Assembly (NCBI GenBank): GCA_014843695.1
Contig: JABXNX010000024.1
Span: forward strand, 124,001-188,000
Source of the DNA: Archivesica marissinica
Taxonomy: Eukaryota; Mollusca; Bivalvia; Venerida; Vesicomyidae
DNA: 64,000 bases
Direction: 5' to 3'
A model generated the notes under the pieces. The model made no database searches. It was not told the DNA's origin and worked only from the letters and a program-made list of their open reading frames with translations. A program made the position numbers and the translations under genes. Positions 1 through 10,784 of the stretch are shown here, in pieces (position 1 is the first letter of the stretch; every line of letters begins with the position of its first letter).

Positions 1-63
1 AAAAGATGCAAACTGCACAAAATGTCTGTTATATAAAGATTAATAATTAATTAAGGTTGCCAA

Positions 64-773
64 CCCGGTCGATCTCCTCACGACGTGCACGTCGTGACCG
101 GGGCACATCCCGCAGCAGCAGCGTAGGATTCTGGGATCTTCTAGTTGTCAATCTTGCGAAGGGGGAATCTCTCCAAGTATGTGGAGCCATGGCTATGGCA
201 CATCAGGACAGATCTGCCATCTCTTCCAGGTGGTGTTATAGCTGAGCACTGGATTTTCGATCTTTTCGTTTAGAAGAGATGGCGGACCTGAGGGAGCGGC
301 AACGGTCGTGGATCCACGCTCCCCCGATCTATACTGAAACTGGACTTTCTTGCGACAATCGACGACCAGATGTCTAACTGTCAGATCCGTATAAATGCTG
401 CTGCGGGTTGACCAACAGTGAGGAGGGTGGCCCTAAAAAGGACCACGTACAGACCAGGCCTTGTCAACCTGGCCGGCACAGAAAGAAGTAACCACCTGAT
501 GACGTCTTCATAAGCTACACAGAATACAGAACCTTCAGAGAATACCGAACTAATCAACGTAGAAGAACAGGAATAATCATCATAGAAGCCTAGGAATAAT
601 CATCGCAGAACACGTATAATCATCATCGAATAACCACCACAGAAGAATCACCTTAGGACAACAAGAATCACCTTAGACAAGAAGAATCACCTTGGGACAT
701 AACCATCTTAGAAAATACAGTCGCCCAAATGCATTTATGCGGTGGCGACTATAAACAAAACTACATCGTTACG
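64..773 (+). mobile_element. Left ~710-bp arm of an inverted pair, with its own 13-bp direct repeat
   Basis: This arm is the reverse complement (with small indels and substitutions) of 2309-3056. It begins cccggtcgatctcc, then carries the perfect palindrome cacgacgtgcacgtcgtg, and ends with ctacatcgttacg. The 13-mer ttaaggttgccaa sits immediately before it (51-63) and immediately after it (774-786), as a target-site duplication would. The two ends of the arm are not inverted repeats of each other, so on its own it does not look like a classic DNA transposon. It could be a terminal arm of a Mutator-like element or an independent insertion. Seen: the repeats. Inferred: the insertion history. 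Confidence 0.75.
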
Positions 774-835
774 TTAAGGTTGCCAATTGATATTGCAAGA
801 AACATATCTTCTGTTCCATCATTGCAACTGCAAAT

Positions 836-2189
836 ATGGAATTCATAACCAGTAATAAAGGCTCTAGAAAACTCTGCTATGCAGGGTATGCGTACACTAA
901 GAAGAAACAGTCGAAAACAACAGTTTGGTGGGAGTGTACTCATCGCTCAAGCAAACAGTGCAAAGGTGCACTCACAACTGATTGTGCTGCTACAGAGGTG
1001 AAGTCTACAACAGAGCACAACCATGAGGCTGATCTGTTCGCCATCGCTGCCATGAAGGTGAAGTCTGAAATCAAGGCTACCGTCCAGGCCAACAGAGGGA
1101 AACCTGGGCAGATTGTTACAGACAAACTAGCCACCGTGCCTAAGGAGGTAGCATCTGCGGCTGGCAGGGTCGATTCCCTGAAGAGTCGTACGTCGGGCAA
1201 AACGTGGAACAGCACCCTCAGAGCCAACCAGACAGGACATCCCATACCCACTACCAGAGGAATACACCACTATGCGAGGGGATGGGTCATTCCTAATCTA
1301 CGACAACGGATCCAGACATCAGAGGCTACTGGTGTTCGCAAGCGGTGATGGATTTGAGCTCCTCGAAAACGCTGATACATGGTTCATGGATGGAACCCAC
1401 TCCACAGCGCCCTCTCAGTTCCCTCAGCTGTTCTGCATCCGTGTTCCTCTGGGAGAAACATGTGTGTCTGCTGCCTACGCGCTGCTGCCATCCAAACATC
1501 AGGAGGTGTATGAAGAGTGCCTCACCGCCCTCCTAGACGCCTGCCTGAGAAAGGACATCCGTCCTAACCCCAACCGCATTGTCGCAGACTACGAGGTCGC
1601 CATACACAACGCAGTAAGGGCTGTCATCTCGGCAAATATTCATATACAGGGATGTTTCTACCACCTCACTCAGTCAACATGGAGATGTGTCCAGTCCGAG
1701 GGTCTTCAGAATCTCTACAAGTCAGATGAAGAAGTTCGCATCTTCTGTTGGATGCTTGATGCCCTGGCGTTCCTTCCAGTCGACCGGGTCAAAGAGGGAA
1801 TGAGAATCCTGAAGGAAACTGCGCCAGAAAATCTCAACGGGCTGATCGAGTATTTCGACGGAACGTATGTGTCCGGAAATTACAGAGCTGTGGTTGGTGA
1901 GGAAGGAAGAATGAGGTTCTGGCGAACAACTCCATGGTTTCCAGCTCAGATCTGGAATGTTCATGACGCCACAGTGACAGACCAGCATCGCACAGATAAT
2001 ATGTGCGAGTCATGGAATAATGGTTTCAAGCATTTGGTTGGCCATAACAACCCATCACTGTGGACTGTAATCCAGTGCTTACAGAGGGACGCCGCACTGG
2101 TAGAAACAGAAGTGTACAGTAACCAGCAGGGGCAACCAGCTCCCAAGAGAAAAAGAAAAAAACACTCTCGTACACCAGAAGCGCCTTAA
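836..2189 (+). pseudogene. FLYWCH zinc finger plus MULE-type transposase, frameshifted
   Basis: Two overlapping reading frames make up one transposase. The first (836-1348) has an N-terminal FLYWCH-like zinc finger of about 60 residues, with VWWEC, a second Cys in KQCKG and the EHNHE histidines. The second (open from about 1230, first ATG 1272, stop 2189) carries the MULE-family catalytic core. Numbered from the ATG at 1272, this includes D40 (WFMDGTHST), D106 (IVADYE), the C128-x-x-H131 motif (GCFYH) and E246 (DNMCESWNNGF), then a basic tail KRKRKK. Family knowledge: these acidic residues form the DDE active site that cuts and joins transposon ends. The transposase sequence before the first ATG (LPEEYTTM) is read in the second frame, so the frame change lies upstream of about 1240. 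A 33-nt stretch with GT..AG ends there is too short for a normal intron, so I call a frameshift. All catalytic residues survive, which suggests recent activity. Confidence 0.85.
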
Positions 2190-2308
2190 GACATTGTGCC
2201 TTCAACTCAACAACGGACAGAAGACTCTGGCCCAGTTTCTGCACACCATGGGACAGTGCATCAGACTGCATTAAACTGGACAAAACATTTTTTAGGTGCT
2301 AAAAACTA

Positions 2309-3056
2309 CGAACGATGTAATTTTGTTTATAGTCGCCACCGCATAAATGCATTTGGGCGACTGTATTTTCTAAGATGGTTATGTCCTAAGGTGATTCTTC
2401 TTGTCTAAGGTGATTCTTCTTGTCCTAAGGTGATTCTTCTGTGGTGGTTATTCGATGATGATTATACGTGTTCTGTGATGATTATTCCTATGCTTCTATG
2501 ATGATTATTCCTGTTCTTCTACGTTGATTAGTTCGGTATTCTCTGAAGGTTCTGTATTCTGTGTGGCTTATGAAGACGTCATCAGGTGGTTACTTCTTTC
2601 TGTGCCGGCCAGGTTGACAAGGCCTGGTCTGTACGTGGTCCTTTGTAGGGCCACACTCCTCACTGTTGGTCACCCCGCAGCAGCATTTATACGGATCTGA
2701 CAGTTAGACATCTGGTCGTCGATTGTCGCAAACGAGTCTACTAAACTCCGGTGTAGCTCGGGGGAGCGTGGATCCACGACTGTTGCCGCTCCCTCAGGTC
2801 CGCCGTCTCGTCTATCCGCCGGAGAAGTAAAAGAAGGAAGAGAAAGTGTCGAAACGAGCCGGCGAAGATATAGCGTCGAAAAGCCCCACTATCTAGAAGA
2901 GCTGGTGGATCTGTCCTGATGTGCCGTAGCCATGGATCCACATGCTGGCGAGCCTCCCCTTCACAAGATCGACGACCAGAAGATCCCAGAATCCTACGCT
3001 GCTGCTGCGGGATGTGCCCCGGTCACGACGTGCACGTCGTGAGGAGATCGACCGGG
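2309..3056 (-). mobile_element. Right ~750-bp arm of the inverted pair, with its own 11-bp direct repeat
   Basis: This is the inverted counterpart of 64-773. The internal sequence cgccaccgcataaatgcat, the tandem gtgattcttcttg motifs and the terminal palindrome cacgacgtgcacgtcgtg all recur in reverse complement. The 11-mer gctaaaaacta lies directly before it (2298-2308) and directly after it (3057-3067). It differs from the 13-mer flanking the left arm. An outer-to-outer duplication expected for a single transposon (sequence just left of 64 matching sequence just right of 3056) is not visible. Confidence 0.75.
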
Positions 3057-3068
3057 GCTAAAAACTAT

Positions 3069-3640
3069 GTGCTAAGTGTAGCTTATATTGAATAAATTTA
3101 AATTTTCTTTGGTAATGAAATATAATGTTAATGTAAAATTGGTCTTTAGGTGTTGAAACTCAACTGATTGTCAATTTTAAGGTAACACTTTGTAAGCAAT
3201 TAATAGTGATTAAATACTTCAAAGTGTTACCTTTAATTTGACAATCAGTTGAAAACTGATATCTTATTCTGTTATGTAAATCAATTTGACAATCAGTTGA
3301 AAACTGATATCTTATTCTGTTATGTAAATCCATTTGAATGTTTTATTTTCTGTGTAAATTAAACATGTGTAATAAAATAAAAAATAAAATATTAAAAATA
3401 TTTTGTCATTATTGTAACCTCATTATTAGGAGGTGTTTTAGTTAAGGGGTGTTTTGTCCACCTTGTAAAAAACGTAGGGGGTGTTTTGTCCGCCTTATAA
3501 AAACTGTAGGTGGTGTTTTGTCCACCTTGTAAAAATGATGAGGGGTGTTTTGTCCACCTATACAAAAATGAGCGGGGGGTGTTTAGTCTGGGGGGTGTTT
3601 TGTCCTACACTCTTATGTTATTTGGTTTGTTAGTATAAAC
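3069..3640. repeat. AT-rich spacer with two short tandem repeats
   Basis: A 49-bp unit containing caatttgacaatcagttgaa is present twice in tandem at about 3233-3333. From about 3430 to 3605 a degenerate minisatellite repeats ggtgttttgtccacctt roughly six times. No coding sequence is visible. Confidence 0.7.
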
Positions 3641-3644
3641 TTTA

Positions 3645-3884
3645 TTTATTGTACAATGGTTGTGAAACAACAAGCGTTAACAACTTATATTAATCACTTT
3701 CGTTGGCACTGATGAAAGCATATAATTATGTTGTCATGTGTGTGGGAGGAAACAAGAGTACCCAGAGAAAACCCACCTGTCCGATTTGGCGACTACAATG
3801 CCATGTCATATATTTCCCGGTCTGAACCCGGGTTGCATCTGTGAGAGGTGAGCATACTAACCACTGCGCTAATCAACCGCCGAT
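3645..3884 (-). mobile_element. tRNA-headed SINE, family A
   Basis: On the minus strand the head reads TTAGCGCAGTGGTTAG, an A-box-like element, followed by a B-box-like GGTTCAGACC. The body contains the complement of gtgggaggaaac, and the tail runs to the complement of caacttatattaatcac. Close relatives lie at 28925-29158, 29862-30092 and 30093-30276, with a fragment at 21130-21235. Confidence 0.7.
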
Positions 3885-4019
3885 GGCTCAAGGAAAGTCA
3901 CTCCTGGCCGGCACTATGTACTCATATACCCTGTCACAAACCAATTAACAATTTTATTATGCTGAAAACCATGTTAATACAGCTTAACAACAATGTTTTG
4001 AGTCACTTATTTCTTTAAG

Positions 4020-4203
4020 GATTGTCATCGATTGTGTTTCATCATTTGTACCCGCCGACTGCCTCAATTGAGTAATTTTACAAACGGGTGATTTTACCTT
4101 GATAGTTTCCTCACTTTGACACCTCCAAGTGGAATTTGAACCTGCAGTGGACAGGGGCAAGTGATTTGAAGTCAACGACCTTAACCACTAGACCATGGAT
4201 AAC
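4020..4203 (-). mobile_element. tRNA-headed SINE, family B
   Basis: The minus strand gives a tRNA-like head (CATGGTCTAGTGGTTAAGG, then GACTTCAAATCACTTGCCCC) and a B box GGTTCAAATTCC. The head ends only about 40 bp past the donor of exon 13 of the minus-strand gene. Relatives lie at 5050, 9515, 10118, 15520, 44822 and 47023. Confidence 0.65.
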
Positions 4204-4244
4204 CCCCTCAGATAAAAACAAGCGTACAATGATATATCACTTAC

Positions 4245-4775
4245 CCGGAGCCGGTTTGCACTCCCAATACCATCAGGAAGTTTGGTGAATTTTGCCATCT
4301 GTTTCCCATAACACCCAAGCTGGAAATGCACAAGCTGGGAGAACCGTTTAAAGAAATCATCTGGCAGGGATTTCAGTTCTTCATGACACCAGTAAAATAT
4401 GGTGACAAGGTCAGCGTACGGTTCAAAGTATTCGTATTTGAATTCTATCTCCTCTTTATTGTAGGAACTTTCAATCCCGTAGTTCATCAGGTGAGCTTTA
4501 CATACAGCATACCCAGCTTTATCGCAGAGGACATGTGCGTCTAACTCCATTCCCTGGATAGCATGCACAAGGTACTTGTCCTGGTGTTTAATTGCCTTCT
4601 TGATGGCCCTGATGTCGCTCATTGGGGTGTACTGAATGCCGCCCCATGATGCGGAGTATATCCCGCAGAGGGAGGTGTACGTTTGCACCATGTTGTAGAG
4701 AAGGTGTTCTATCTGTCCATTAGAGAGCGTCCCAGAATCATCCGGGATCAGTTTCTTGTATGATGGTACAATCAG
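4245..4775 (-). CDS. Exon 13 (last seen) of the minus-strand gene
   Basis: This is the longest exon, 531 nt or 177 codons, phase 0 at both ends, with acceptor ctctttag and donor GTAAGTG. It encodes a hydrophilic segment rich in aromatic residues (LIVPSYKKLIPDDSGTLSNG, then IYSASWGGIQYTPMSDIRA, later FHFQ-like VHFQLGCYGKQMAKFTKLP). It contains several cysteines (LCGIY, HVLCDKAGYAVCK, YWCHEE). No known domain was recognised. The open frame continues past the donor to an in-frame stop at about 4188, so the coding exon could alternatively be terminal. Confidence 0.75.
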
Positions 4776-5049
4776 CTAAAGAGTACACAAAACACACTAT
4801 GTAAAACACTGTAATAATCAAACCCTGGTACACATATAATGTACCCCTAGCTCTTTCAGAGGAATTGAGATTGTCACCCTGCCCTTAGAGATGTCTTTGA
4901 AATATAATATATTTTAACCAAAATAGACAATCCAAAATAGACAATGTCCAATGAATACCCTGGGTGCCCCTCCACACAGTATTTCAGTGTCATGGGCAAG
5001 TACATGTATAAAACCACTGAGCTTCTGAAAGACAGCTGTTTAACATCTT

Positions 5050-5152
5050 CACATGAAAGAATATGACACATCCTGTGGGATTTGAACCTACAGTGGGTGA
5101 GGGGCAAGTGGTATCAAGTAAACGACTGTAACCACTCGGCCACAGAGGCAAC
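5050..5152 (-). mobile_element. SINE family B, head fragment
   Basis: The minus strand shows GTGGCCGAGTGGTTACAG, then CACTTGCCCCTCACCCACTG and a B box GGTTCAAATCCC. Confidence 0.6.
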
Positions 5153-5376
5153 TTGCATATGAAACATACTTTTATTTTTCCATCTGAAGATTTGCATAAT
5201 GAGATGAATATCTGTGATACAGTTATATTACTGTGTATCATGCGAAAACACAAGAACAAGGTCACATTACCCCAACCCCCCCAACAGATTCGGACAGAAG
5301 CTTGCATTGCACAATCCAGCACATGCCTTTATAATTGCACCACCCTGGTTAACCCTTTACTCCACATAGATGCCAT

Positions 5377-5938
5377 TTAACCCTTTCCTTCATAGAGATT
5401 TAAGTTAATATACTATTATATCTCCATACAAACGACAGCCATTTAGCTATCATGCAGTGGATAAGTAGTCGCCATATCTACCCCACCTCCATAAATATTA
5501 CTGGGACTACATGAGATTTAAGTTAATATACTATTATATCTCCATACAAACGACAGTCATTTAGCTATCATGCAGTGGATAAGTAGTTGCCATATCTATC
5601 CCACCTCCATAGATATTACTGGGACTTCATAGAGATTTAAGTTAATATACTATTATATCTCCGTACAAACGACAGTCAATTAGCTATCATGCAGTGGATA
5701 AGTAGTCTCCATATCTATCCCACCTCCATAGATATTACTGGGACTACATGAGATTCTGGCCTTAATTATGAACATTGGTTTGGCTACTACATTGTCAATG
5801 TATGTTGTATTGGTAATGGCGTCAAGAGGTGCTTCTATGAGGGAAAGGGTTTATGAACATTAGTTTGGCTACCACATTGTCAATGTATGTTGTATTGGTA
5901 ATGGTGTCAAGAGGTGCTTCTATGAGGGAAAGGGTTAA
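5377..5938. mobile_element. TTAA-flanked MITE containing an internal 118-bp triplication
   Basis: The element is bounded by TTAA (5377-5380 and 5935-5938) with inverted termini CCCTTTCC and GGAAAGGG, as in piggyBac-type non-autonomous elements. Inside are three tandem copies of a ~118-bp unit (taagttaatatactattat, then tagctatcatgcagtgg) at about 5395-5755. Two copies of an ~85-bp unit (ttggctac, attgtcaatgtatgttg) follow at about 5765-5935. No coding sequence. Confidence 0.65.
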
Positions 5939-6106
5939 CATCTTTATCGCTTCCTACATATAGCTGCCGTTCCACGCCGTTATTTATTCCCAGATAATCA
6001 TCATCAAAAATATGGAGTATGGAGATAGTAACTGGCCTCTTCTTTTGTAGAGTAAAGGTTTAACAATTAGGCTGTATACCAAATCAGATGATATCAATAC
6101 ATTGTA

Positions 6107-6290
6107 CAGTCTACATCCGTTATGTCAAAATCGGTTGTCAAATTATCTGGTTATCTCAAAGTCCCGCTTCAGACACTATCATTTTACATATAACTCGCTC
6201 CGTTTATATCGAATTTCGTTAAGTCAAACTTCGGTTATGTCAAAGTATTTTGCTCGGTCCCACGGAATTCGACATAGTGAATGTGGACTG
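6107..6290. mobile_element. 184-bp TA-flanked MITE
   Basis: The termini CAGTCTACATCC and GAATGTGGACTG are inverted repeats flanked by TA on both sides, the pattern of Tc1/mariner or pogo-type MITEs. The interior also folds back (gttatgtcaaa occurs near both ends in related form). Confidence 0.65.
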
Positions 6291-6551
6291 TATCTAATTT
6301 ACAAGTCACAGACCAATGCTACAGATGTATGAACAATGTTTATGCAGCTCAAGGGACAAAGGATATTTAATAAAGGGTTTAACTTCAAAACCTTTTTTTT
6401 CCTCAATAAAATCATTGGATAACATAATCTACAAACATTTGAAGCACTTTATCAAGCAGTACCCACAAGGGCTATAATTGCACACTTAAAACACATATTT
6501 ACAACAAATAGAATAACCAAAATACTGTCATGGTATGTACTGATCTGTATA

Positions 6552-6734
6552 CAGTCAAACATGTATTAAGCAGCCAGCCAAGGGAATCACAGAAAGTGGT
6601 TTGGCTGCTTAGCACAGATGGCTGCTTAATAGAGGCATAATGTATAATAAAACAATATATTGGGAATATGGAAATTGACTGCTTAATACAGATTGGCTGC
6701 TTAATAGAGGTGACCACTAACACAGGTTTGACTG
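6552..6734. mobile_element. 183-bp TA-flanked MITE of the CAGTCAAAC family
   Basis: It begins CAGTCAAACATGT, ends ACAGGTTTGACTG, and is flanked by TA. The interior repeats tggctgcttaat on alternating strands. A close copy lies at 34660-34837, and a more distant relative at 10542-10721. Confidence 0.75.
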
Positions 6735-6954
6735 TATATATTATGTTGATACTATGAAATTATGAGAAATAAAAAATATAGAAAAAAAAGTAAAAAAAGA
6801 AGAAAAAGAATAACCAATATTAACTGAAATGTTGGAAACAATCTCGGAAAATGATTCTAAAAACAATTCTAGAAATCATATTTTCGAGATTTTCATCTAG
6901 TGGGCTACTTTTTTGATAAAACAAGTCACAAATTTGGATCTCCTTTATGCTTAC

Positions 6955-7130
6955 CCTAGACGACACCAGTGCTACATACGTCCACACATTTAGACCTTCT
7001 CCAAAGAGTACATCGACAGGAAGTACCTTATCCGGAGGCAAACCAGGTATATCAACGTAATGCAGCGCTATCTTTAACGGCATCTCAAACAACGACTTGT
7101 CAAAGTATGACTGTGATAAAATCAGCTCAT
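6955..7130 (-). CDS. Exon 12 of the minus-strand gene
   Basis: The exon is 176 nt, entering in phase 1 (the split codon AAT is completed from exon 11) and leaving in phase 0. The acceptor is ctgttttcag and the donor GTAAGC. It encodes SQSYFDKSLFEMPLKIALHY followed by VDIPGLPPDKVLPVDVLFGE, a beta-rich, proline-containing segment reminiscent of a C2-like or Ig-like sandwich but not assignable by eye. Confidence 0.75.
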
Positions 7131-7287
7131 CTGAAAACAGATCATAGAATAAGGTTTGCTATGTGCATATAACTATAGTCTGTCTTTGTGAAGCCCTCGT
7201 GGTGCCATGGATACGGTGTTCAACTAGTAACTAAGAGTTTATGAATTTGAGGTCCACCAGCACAAGGGTGGTGGTGTCCTTAGACAA

Positions 7288-7508
7288 GTCTTTTTAGATT
7301 TTTGGAGGATAGTGCAATGATACAGACAGAGACCCATTTCAGAGTCTCCTCTGGTTCTTTTATGTGCATGGTGTAAAGCACCAACACTAGACCTCGGTTT
7401 AAAGTCCCATCTGAAAGACTGTTAATTTTATTACGATCAGACGGGGGATCGAACCTGCGATCCCTGGATTCCCAGTCCATCATGATAACCACTGGACTAC
7501 AGATCCTT
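7288..7508 (-). mobile_element. tRNA-headed SINE, family C
   Basis: The minus strand reads GATCTGTAGTCCAGTGG, then CTGGGAATCCAGGG and the B box GGTTCGATCC. The tail (complement of tttttggaggatagtgcaat) is shared with copies at 45116, 58060, 61243 and 63216. Confidence 0.75.
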
Positions 7509-7639
7509 CTGTGTATCGGACATACCCGTACATAAAGTAGCTACTCCTTTGTTCTCTATAACCCCTAACCCTAGACCACTAGACAGTAAACCTAATGTTC
7601 TGCTAGACACATAAGTACCATTTTATGGGTGTGTCTGTA

Positions 7640-7852
7640 TGTATGTATGTTCCATTAATGTCAAATCCCTTGCGGGGACCTAGACATGTTTTCCTGGTCA
7701 GGCTTAGCCGACCTAAGTGGTTAACCAGTACTAAGCAATGTGTGTGTGAGGTACCTTGCTCAATGACACTACATACATGGCCTGATCGAGTATCAAACCC
7801 GGGACCGTTCGATTCCAAATCCGATGCTCTACCACTGGACCACGGATGCCAC
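7640..7852 (-). mobile_element. tRNA-headed SINE, family D
   Basis: The minus strand reads GGCATCCGTGGTCCAGTGG, then AGAGCATCGGATTTGGAATC and the B-box-like GGTTTGATACTC. It ends about 60 bp from exon 11. Reading frames across it are incidental. Confidence 0.6.
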
Positions 7853-7912
7853 ACACAGACAAACAGACGGATGAACGGAAGCATAATGGGGAGAATAATA
7901 AAGATGACTTAC

Positions 7913-8089
7913 TTTCAGCAAAACAGAGCCTGTGTATGGAGATATCGGTAAACATCTTGGCAGGCTGTGGGTACATTAGCTTTGACTGGGTCAGCTGACT
8001 TGGGAGGAACGTAAACAGGTGCCCATCATACCCTTCTGGGTACCATGCCAACAACAACTTGGCCGCATTCCAAATCTGCTGCTCTTGAA
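7913..8089 (-). CDS. Exon 11 of the minus-strand gene
   Basis: The exon is 177 nt with acceptor atatttgcag and donor GTAAGT. It enters in phase 1 and leaves in phase 1, matching both neighbours. It encodes VQEQQIWNAAKLLLAWYPEG, then HLFTFLPSQLTQ and PAKMFTDISIHRLCFAE. No family recognised. Confidence 0.75.
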
Positions 8090-8205
8090 CTGCAAATATT
8101 TACTAGTTTCAATCAAAAGACAAAATTTAATGTGTTTCACATACATGTGATTATTTTATAATTTTATTTTGTTCATATATAGTCTTCATAGAATACATAT
8201 GAAAT

Positions 8206-9232
8206 GTCCCCTTTCAAGTGGACTGTTTGAAAGGGGACTATTTGAAAGGGAACTGTTTGAAAGGGGACTATTTGAAAGGGGACTATTTGAAAGGGAACTG
8301 TTTGAAAGTGGACTGTTTGAAAGCGGATTGTTTGAAAGGGGATTGTTTGAAAGGGGACTGTTTGAAAGAGGACTGTTTGAAAGCGGATTGTATGAAAGCG
8401 GACTGTTTGAAAGGGGACAGTTTAAAAGGGGACTGTTTGAAAGGGGACTGTTTGAAAGGGGACTGTTTGAAAGCGGATTGTTTGAAAGGGAACTGTTTGA
8501 AAGCGGATTGTTTGAAAGCGGATTGTTTGAAAGCGGATTGTTTGAAAGGGAACTGTTTGAAAGCGGATTGTATGACAGCGGACTGTTTGAAAGGGGATTG
8601 TTTGAAAGGGATCTGTTTGAAAGGGATCTGTTTGAAAGTGGACTATTTGAAAGAGGACTGTTTGAAAGGGGACTGTTTGAAAGTGGACTGTTTGAAAGTG
8701 GACTGTTTGAAAGGGGACTGTTTGAAAGTGGACTGTTTGAAAGTGGACTGTTTGAAAGGGGACTGTTTGAAAGTGGACTATTTGAAAGGGAACTATTTGA
8801 AAGGGAACTGTTGTATGCACACTGTTTGAAAGGGACCTGTTTGAAAGTGGACTGTTTGAAAGGGGACTGTTTGAAAGTGGATTGTTTGAATGGGGGCGGT
8901 TTGAAAGCAGGCTGTTTGAAAGAGAACTGTTGTATGCACACTGTTTGAAAAGGACCTGTTTGAAAGGGGGCTGTTTGAAAGGGAACTGTTTGAAAGCGGA
9001 TTGTTTGAAAGCAGACTGTTTGAAAGGGGACAGTTTGAAAGGGGACAGTTTGAAAGTGGACTGTTTGAAAGGGGACGGCTTGAAAGCAGACTGTTTGAAA
9101 GAGAACTGTTTGAAAGCGGATTGTTTGAAAAGGGACTGTTTGAAAGGGGATGGTTTGAAAGCAGACTGTTTGAAAAGGAACTGTTTGAAAGGGAACTGTT
9201 TGAAAGCGGACTGTTTGGGGACTGTTCCCTTT
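8206..9232. repeat. 16-bp minisatellite, about 64 copies
   Basis: The monomer is gactgtttgaaagggg with variants such as gcggattgtttgaaa and gaactgtttgaaa. A longer sub-unit containing gttgtatgcacactgtttg appears at 8810 and 8930, showing higher-order duplication. It lies in the intron between exons 11 and 10. Because 16 is not a multiple of 3 and the monomer lacks stops, it creates long spurious reading frames on both strands. Confidence 0.95.
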
Positions 9233-9514
9233 TGTGAGAGAGATTAAATTACTTTAATTTGTTTCTACCAATATTAAGTTAGTTGTTGAAGTCTTGTTTT
9301 TCTTTTGTTGTTCTATATGGATGTTTAAACATCCCCTGGTAAAGTTACACTGCTGGCCTTAAATAAGTTGTTGAAATAAATACAGGGAGGGGTCTAGCGA
9401 CCTTTCAAGTCTCACTCACATTTCGTAACTTCATTTGTTTGATTTTTTGATTTAAATTCACACCGATAGCTTACGTCATAATATTACGTACATGTAAGCT
9501 GTCGGTGCGAATAT
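9233..9514. other. Intronic stretch without recognised features
   Basis: AT-rich unique sequence in the intron between exons 11 and 10. The near-complementary segments cgatagcttacgtcat and catgtaagctgtcgg at about 9466-9507 form a short hairpin. Nothing else is seen. Confidence 0.5.
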
Positions 9515-9715
9515 TAAGGTGACTCTCCAGCTATTATTGGTGGAGAAAATGCCCGGGTTCCATCTCCGAGTGGTATTTCTGGCAAGGACGGTCACCCGAG
9601 TAGAATCACTGACCTGCTGGATAGCTTCCTCACATGAAAGATTTCATCACCACCAGTGAGATTGCAGTGTTGAGGGTTTGAGGTGATTAGCACGTCAACG
9701 ACCGTAGGCAGACGT
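9515..9715 (-). mobile_element. Diverged SINE, family B body
   Basis: It shares gtgactctccagctattatt, ggtatttctggcaagg and gctggatagcttcctcaca with the bodies at 10118 and 15520. The tRNA-like head is degraded (complement of gattagcacgtcaacgaccg). Confidence 0.55.
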
Positions 9716-9938
9716 TCATGTACTAGAACACACACACAGTACATGTATATGTAATTGTTTTATTTTAAAATAAAGCAGCTTTTGTTAACTGCTGATTCCT
9801 TCACCTCTTGTAGTGTATGTGGACTTTATAAACAAATGAAACTTCAAACTGTATATATGAATTTTTTTAAACTGATGAACTTTTCAAAATCCTGGAGTAT
9901 GCAAACAAAAATGGCATTTTGTGAACAATGAGACCAAC

Positions 9939-10035
9939 CTGTTATTCTGGTGAAAACCTGAGAACAATCCGCCATAGATCGCAGCATGTTGACTTTCCAT
10001 TCTGGATACAAGTAGTCCAGGGTCTTCTTTGCTCC
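9939..10035 (-). CDS. Exon 10 of the minus-strand gene
   Basis: The exon is 97 nt, entering in phase 0 and leaving in phase 1, with acceptor tacatgtag and donor GTTGGT. It encodes GAKKTLDYLYPEWKVNMLRS followed by MADCSQVFTRIT, likely an amphipathic helix. Function unknown. Confidence 0.7.
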
Positions 10036-10117
10036 CTACATGTATATACAACATTATGTGTTCATTTGTTTGTTTGTTTGTTCATTTGTTTGTTTGTATG
10101 ATTGTTTCTTTGTTTGT

Positions 10118-10372
10118 TTATGGGGTTTAACGTCGCACCTAACACCATAGGTCACTCTCCAGCAATTATTAGTGGAGGAAGACATTGAGTGTCCCTCCTA
10201 GCAGTATTTCAGGCCCGGTACCTGGGTAGAACCACTGACCTTCCAAAAGCAGGCTGGATATCTTCCTTACTTGAAAGAAATTGACAACCCTCAGCGGGAT
10301 TCGAACCTGCAGTGGTCGAGTGCAAGTGATTTGAAGTAAACGATTTTAACCACTTGGCCATGGAGGTCCCTT
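10118..10372 (-). mobile_element. tRNA-headed SINE, family B
   Basis: The minus strand carries CATGGCCAAGTGGTTAAA, ACTTCAAATCACTTGCACTC and the B box GGTTCGAATCCC, followed by a body and a tail ending in the complement of ggggtttaacgtcgcacc. A separate plus-strand tRNA-like head (gtggattagtggtaacatgc with a B box ggttcgataac) follows at about 10385-10445. Confidence 0.7.
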
Positions 10373-10541
10373 TTGTGTGATGAATGAGGAGTGGATTAGT
10401 GGTAACATGCTGGAGTCATAATCCAGGGTTAGCAGGTTCGATAACTTCATAACCTCAAAATAACAACTGTTCAAGAAACAGAAAAAGGTATCTACAAACA
10501 CACAAAAGTTATGAGTTTCGAAAATGACATACATACATGTA

Positions 10542-10721
10542 CAGTCTTACCTGTCTATAAAGGCCACCCTCGGGAAAGTCAAAAAGTGGCCTTTGTTGGC
10601 AGGTGGCCTCTCAATAGAGGGTTAAGATGCATTGAAAATGGTTCGACGGGAGAGAAAAATGGTCTTTATATATATATATGCGGCATTTATTCGGAGGTGG
10701 CCTTTAGCACATGTTTGACTG
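10542..10721. mobile_element. 180-bp TA-flanked MITE, relative of the CAGTCAAAC family
   Basis: The termini CAGTCTTACCTGT and ACATGTTTGACTG are inverted and flanked by TA. The interior carries taaaggccacc and ggaggtggcctttag in inverted arrangement. Confidence 0.65.
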
Positions 10722-10784
10722 TACTTGATAATAACATTTTGATAAACAAAGCATCACCATTTTGTAGATAGGTCTTTTCACCAA

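Noticed and set aside
2741..2941. 66-codon minus-strand frame in the right transposon arm
   Set aside because: It is not kept open in the homologous left arm, so it is unlikely to be coding.
7603..8057. Open frames of 93-108 codons on both strands near 7.6-8.0 kb
   Set aside because: They cross a SINE and the exon 11 boundary. Only 7913-8089 on the minus strand has exon signals and phase support.
8169..9247. Frames with FERGLFERG-type or LSNSPLSNSP-type repeats
   Set aside because: They are products of the 16-bp minisatellite, open on both strands.
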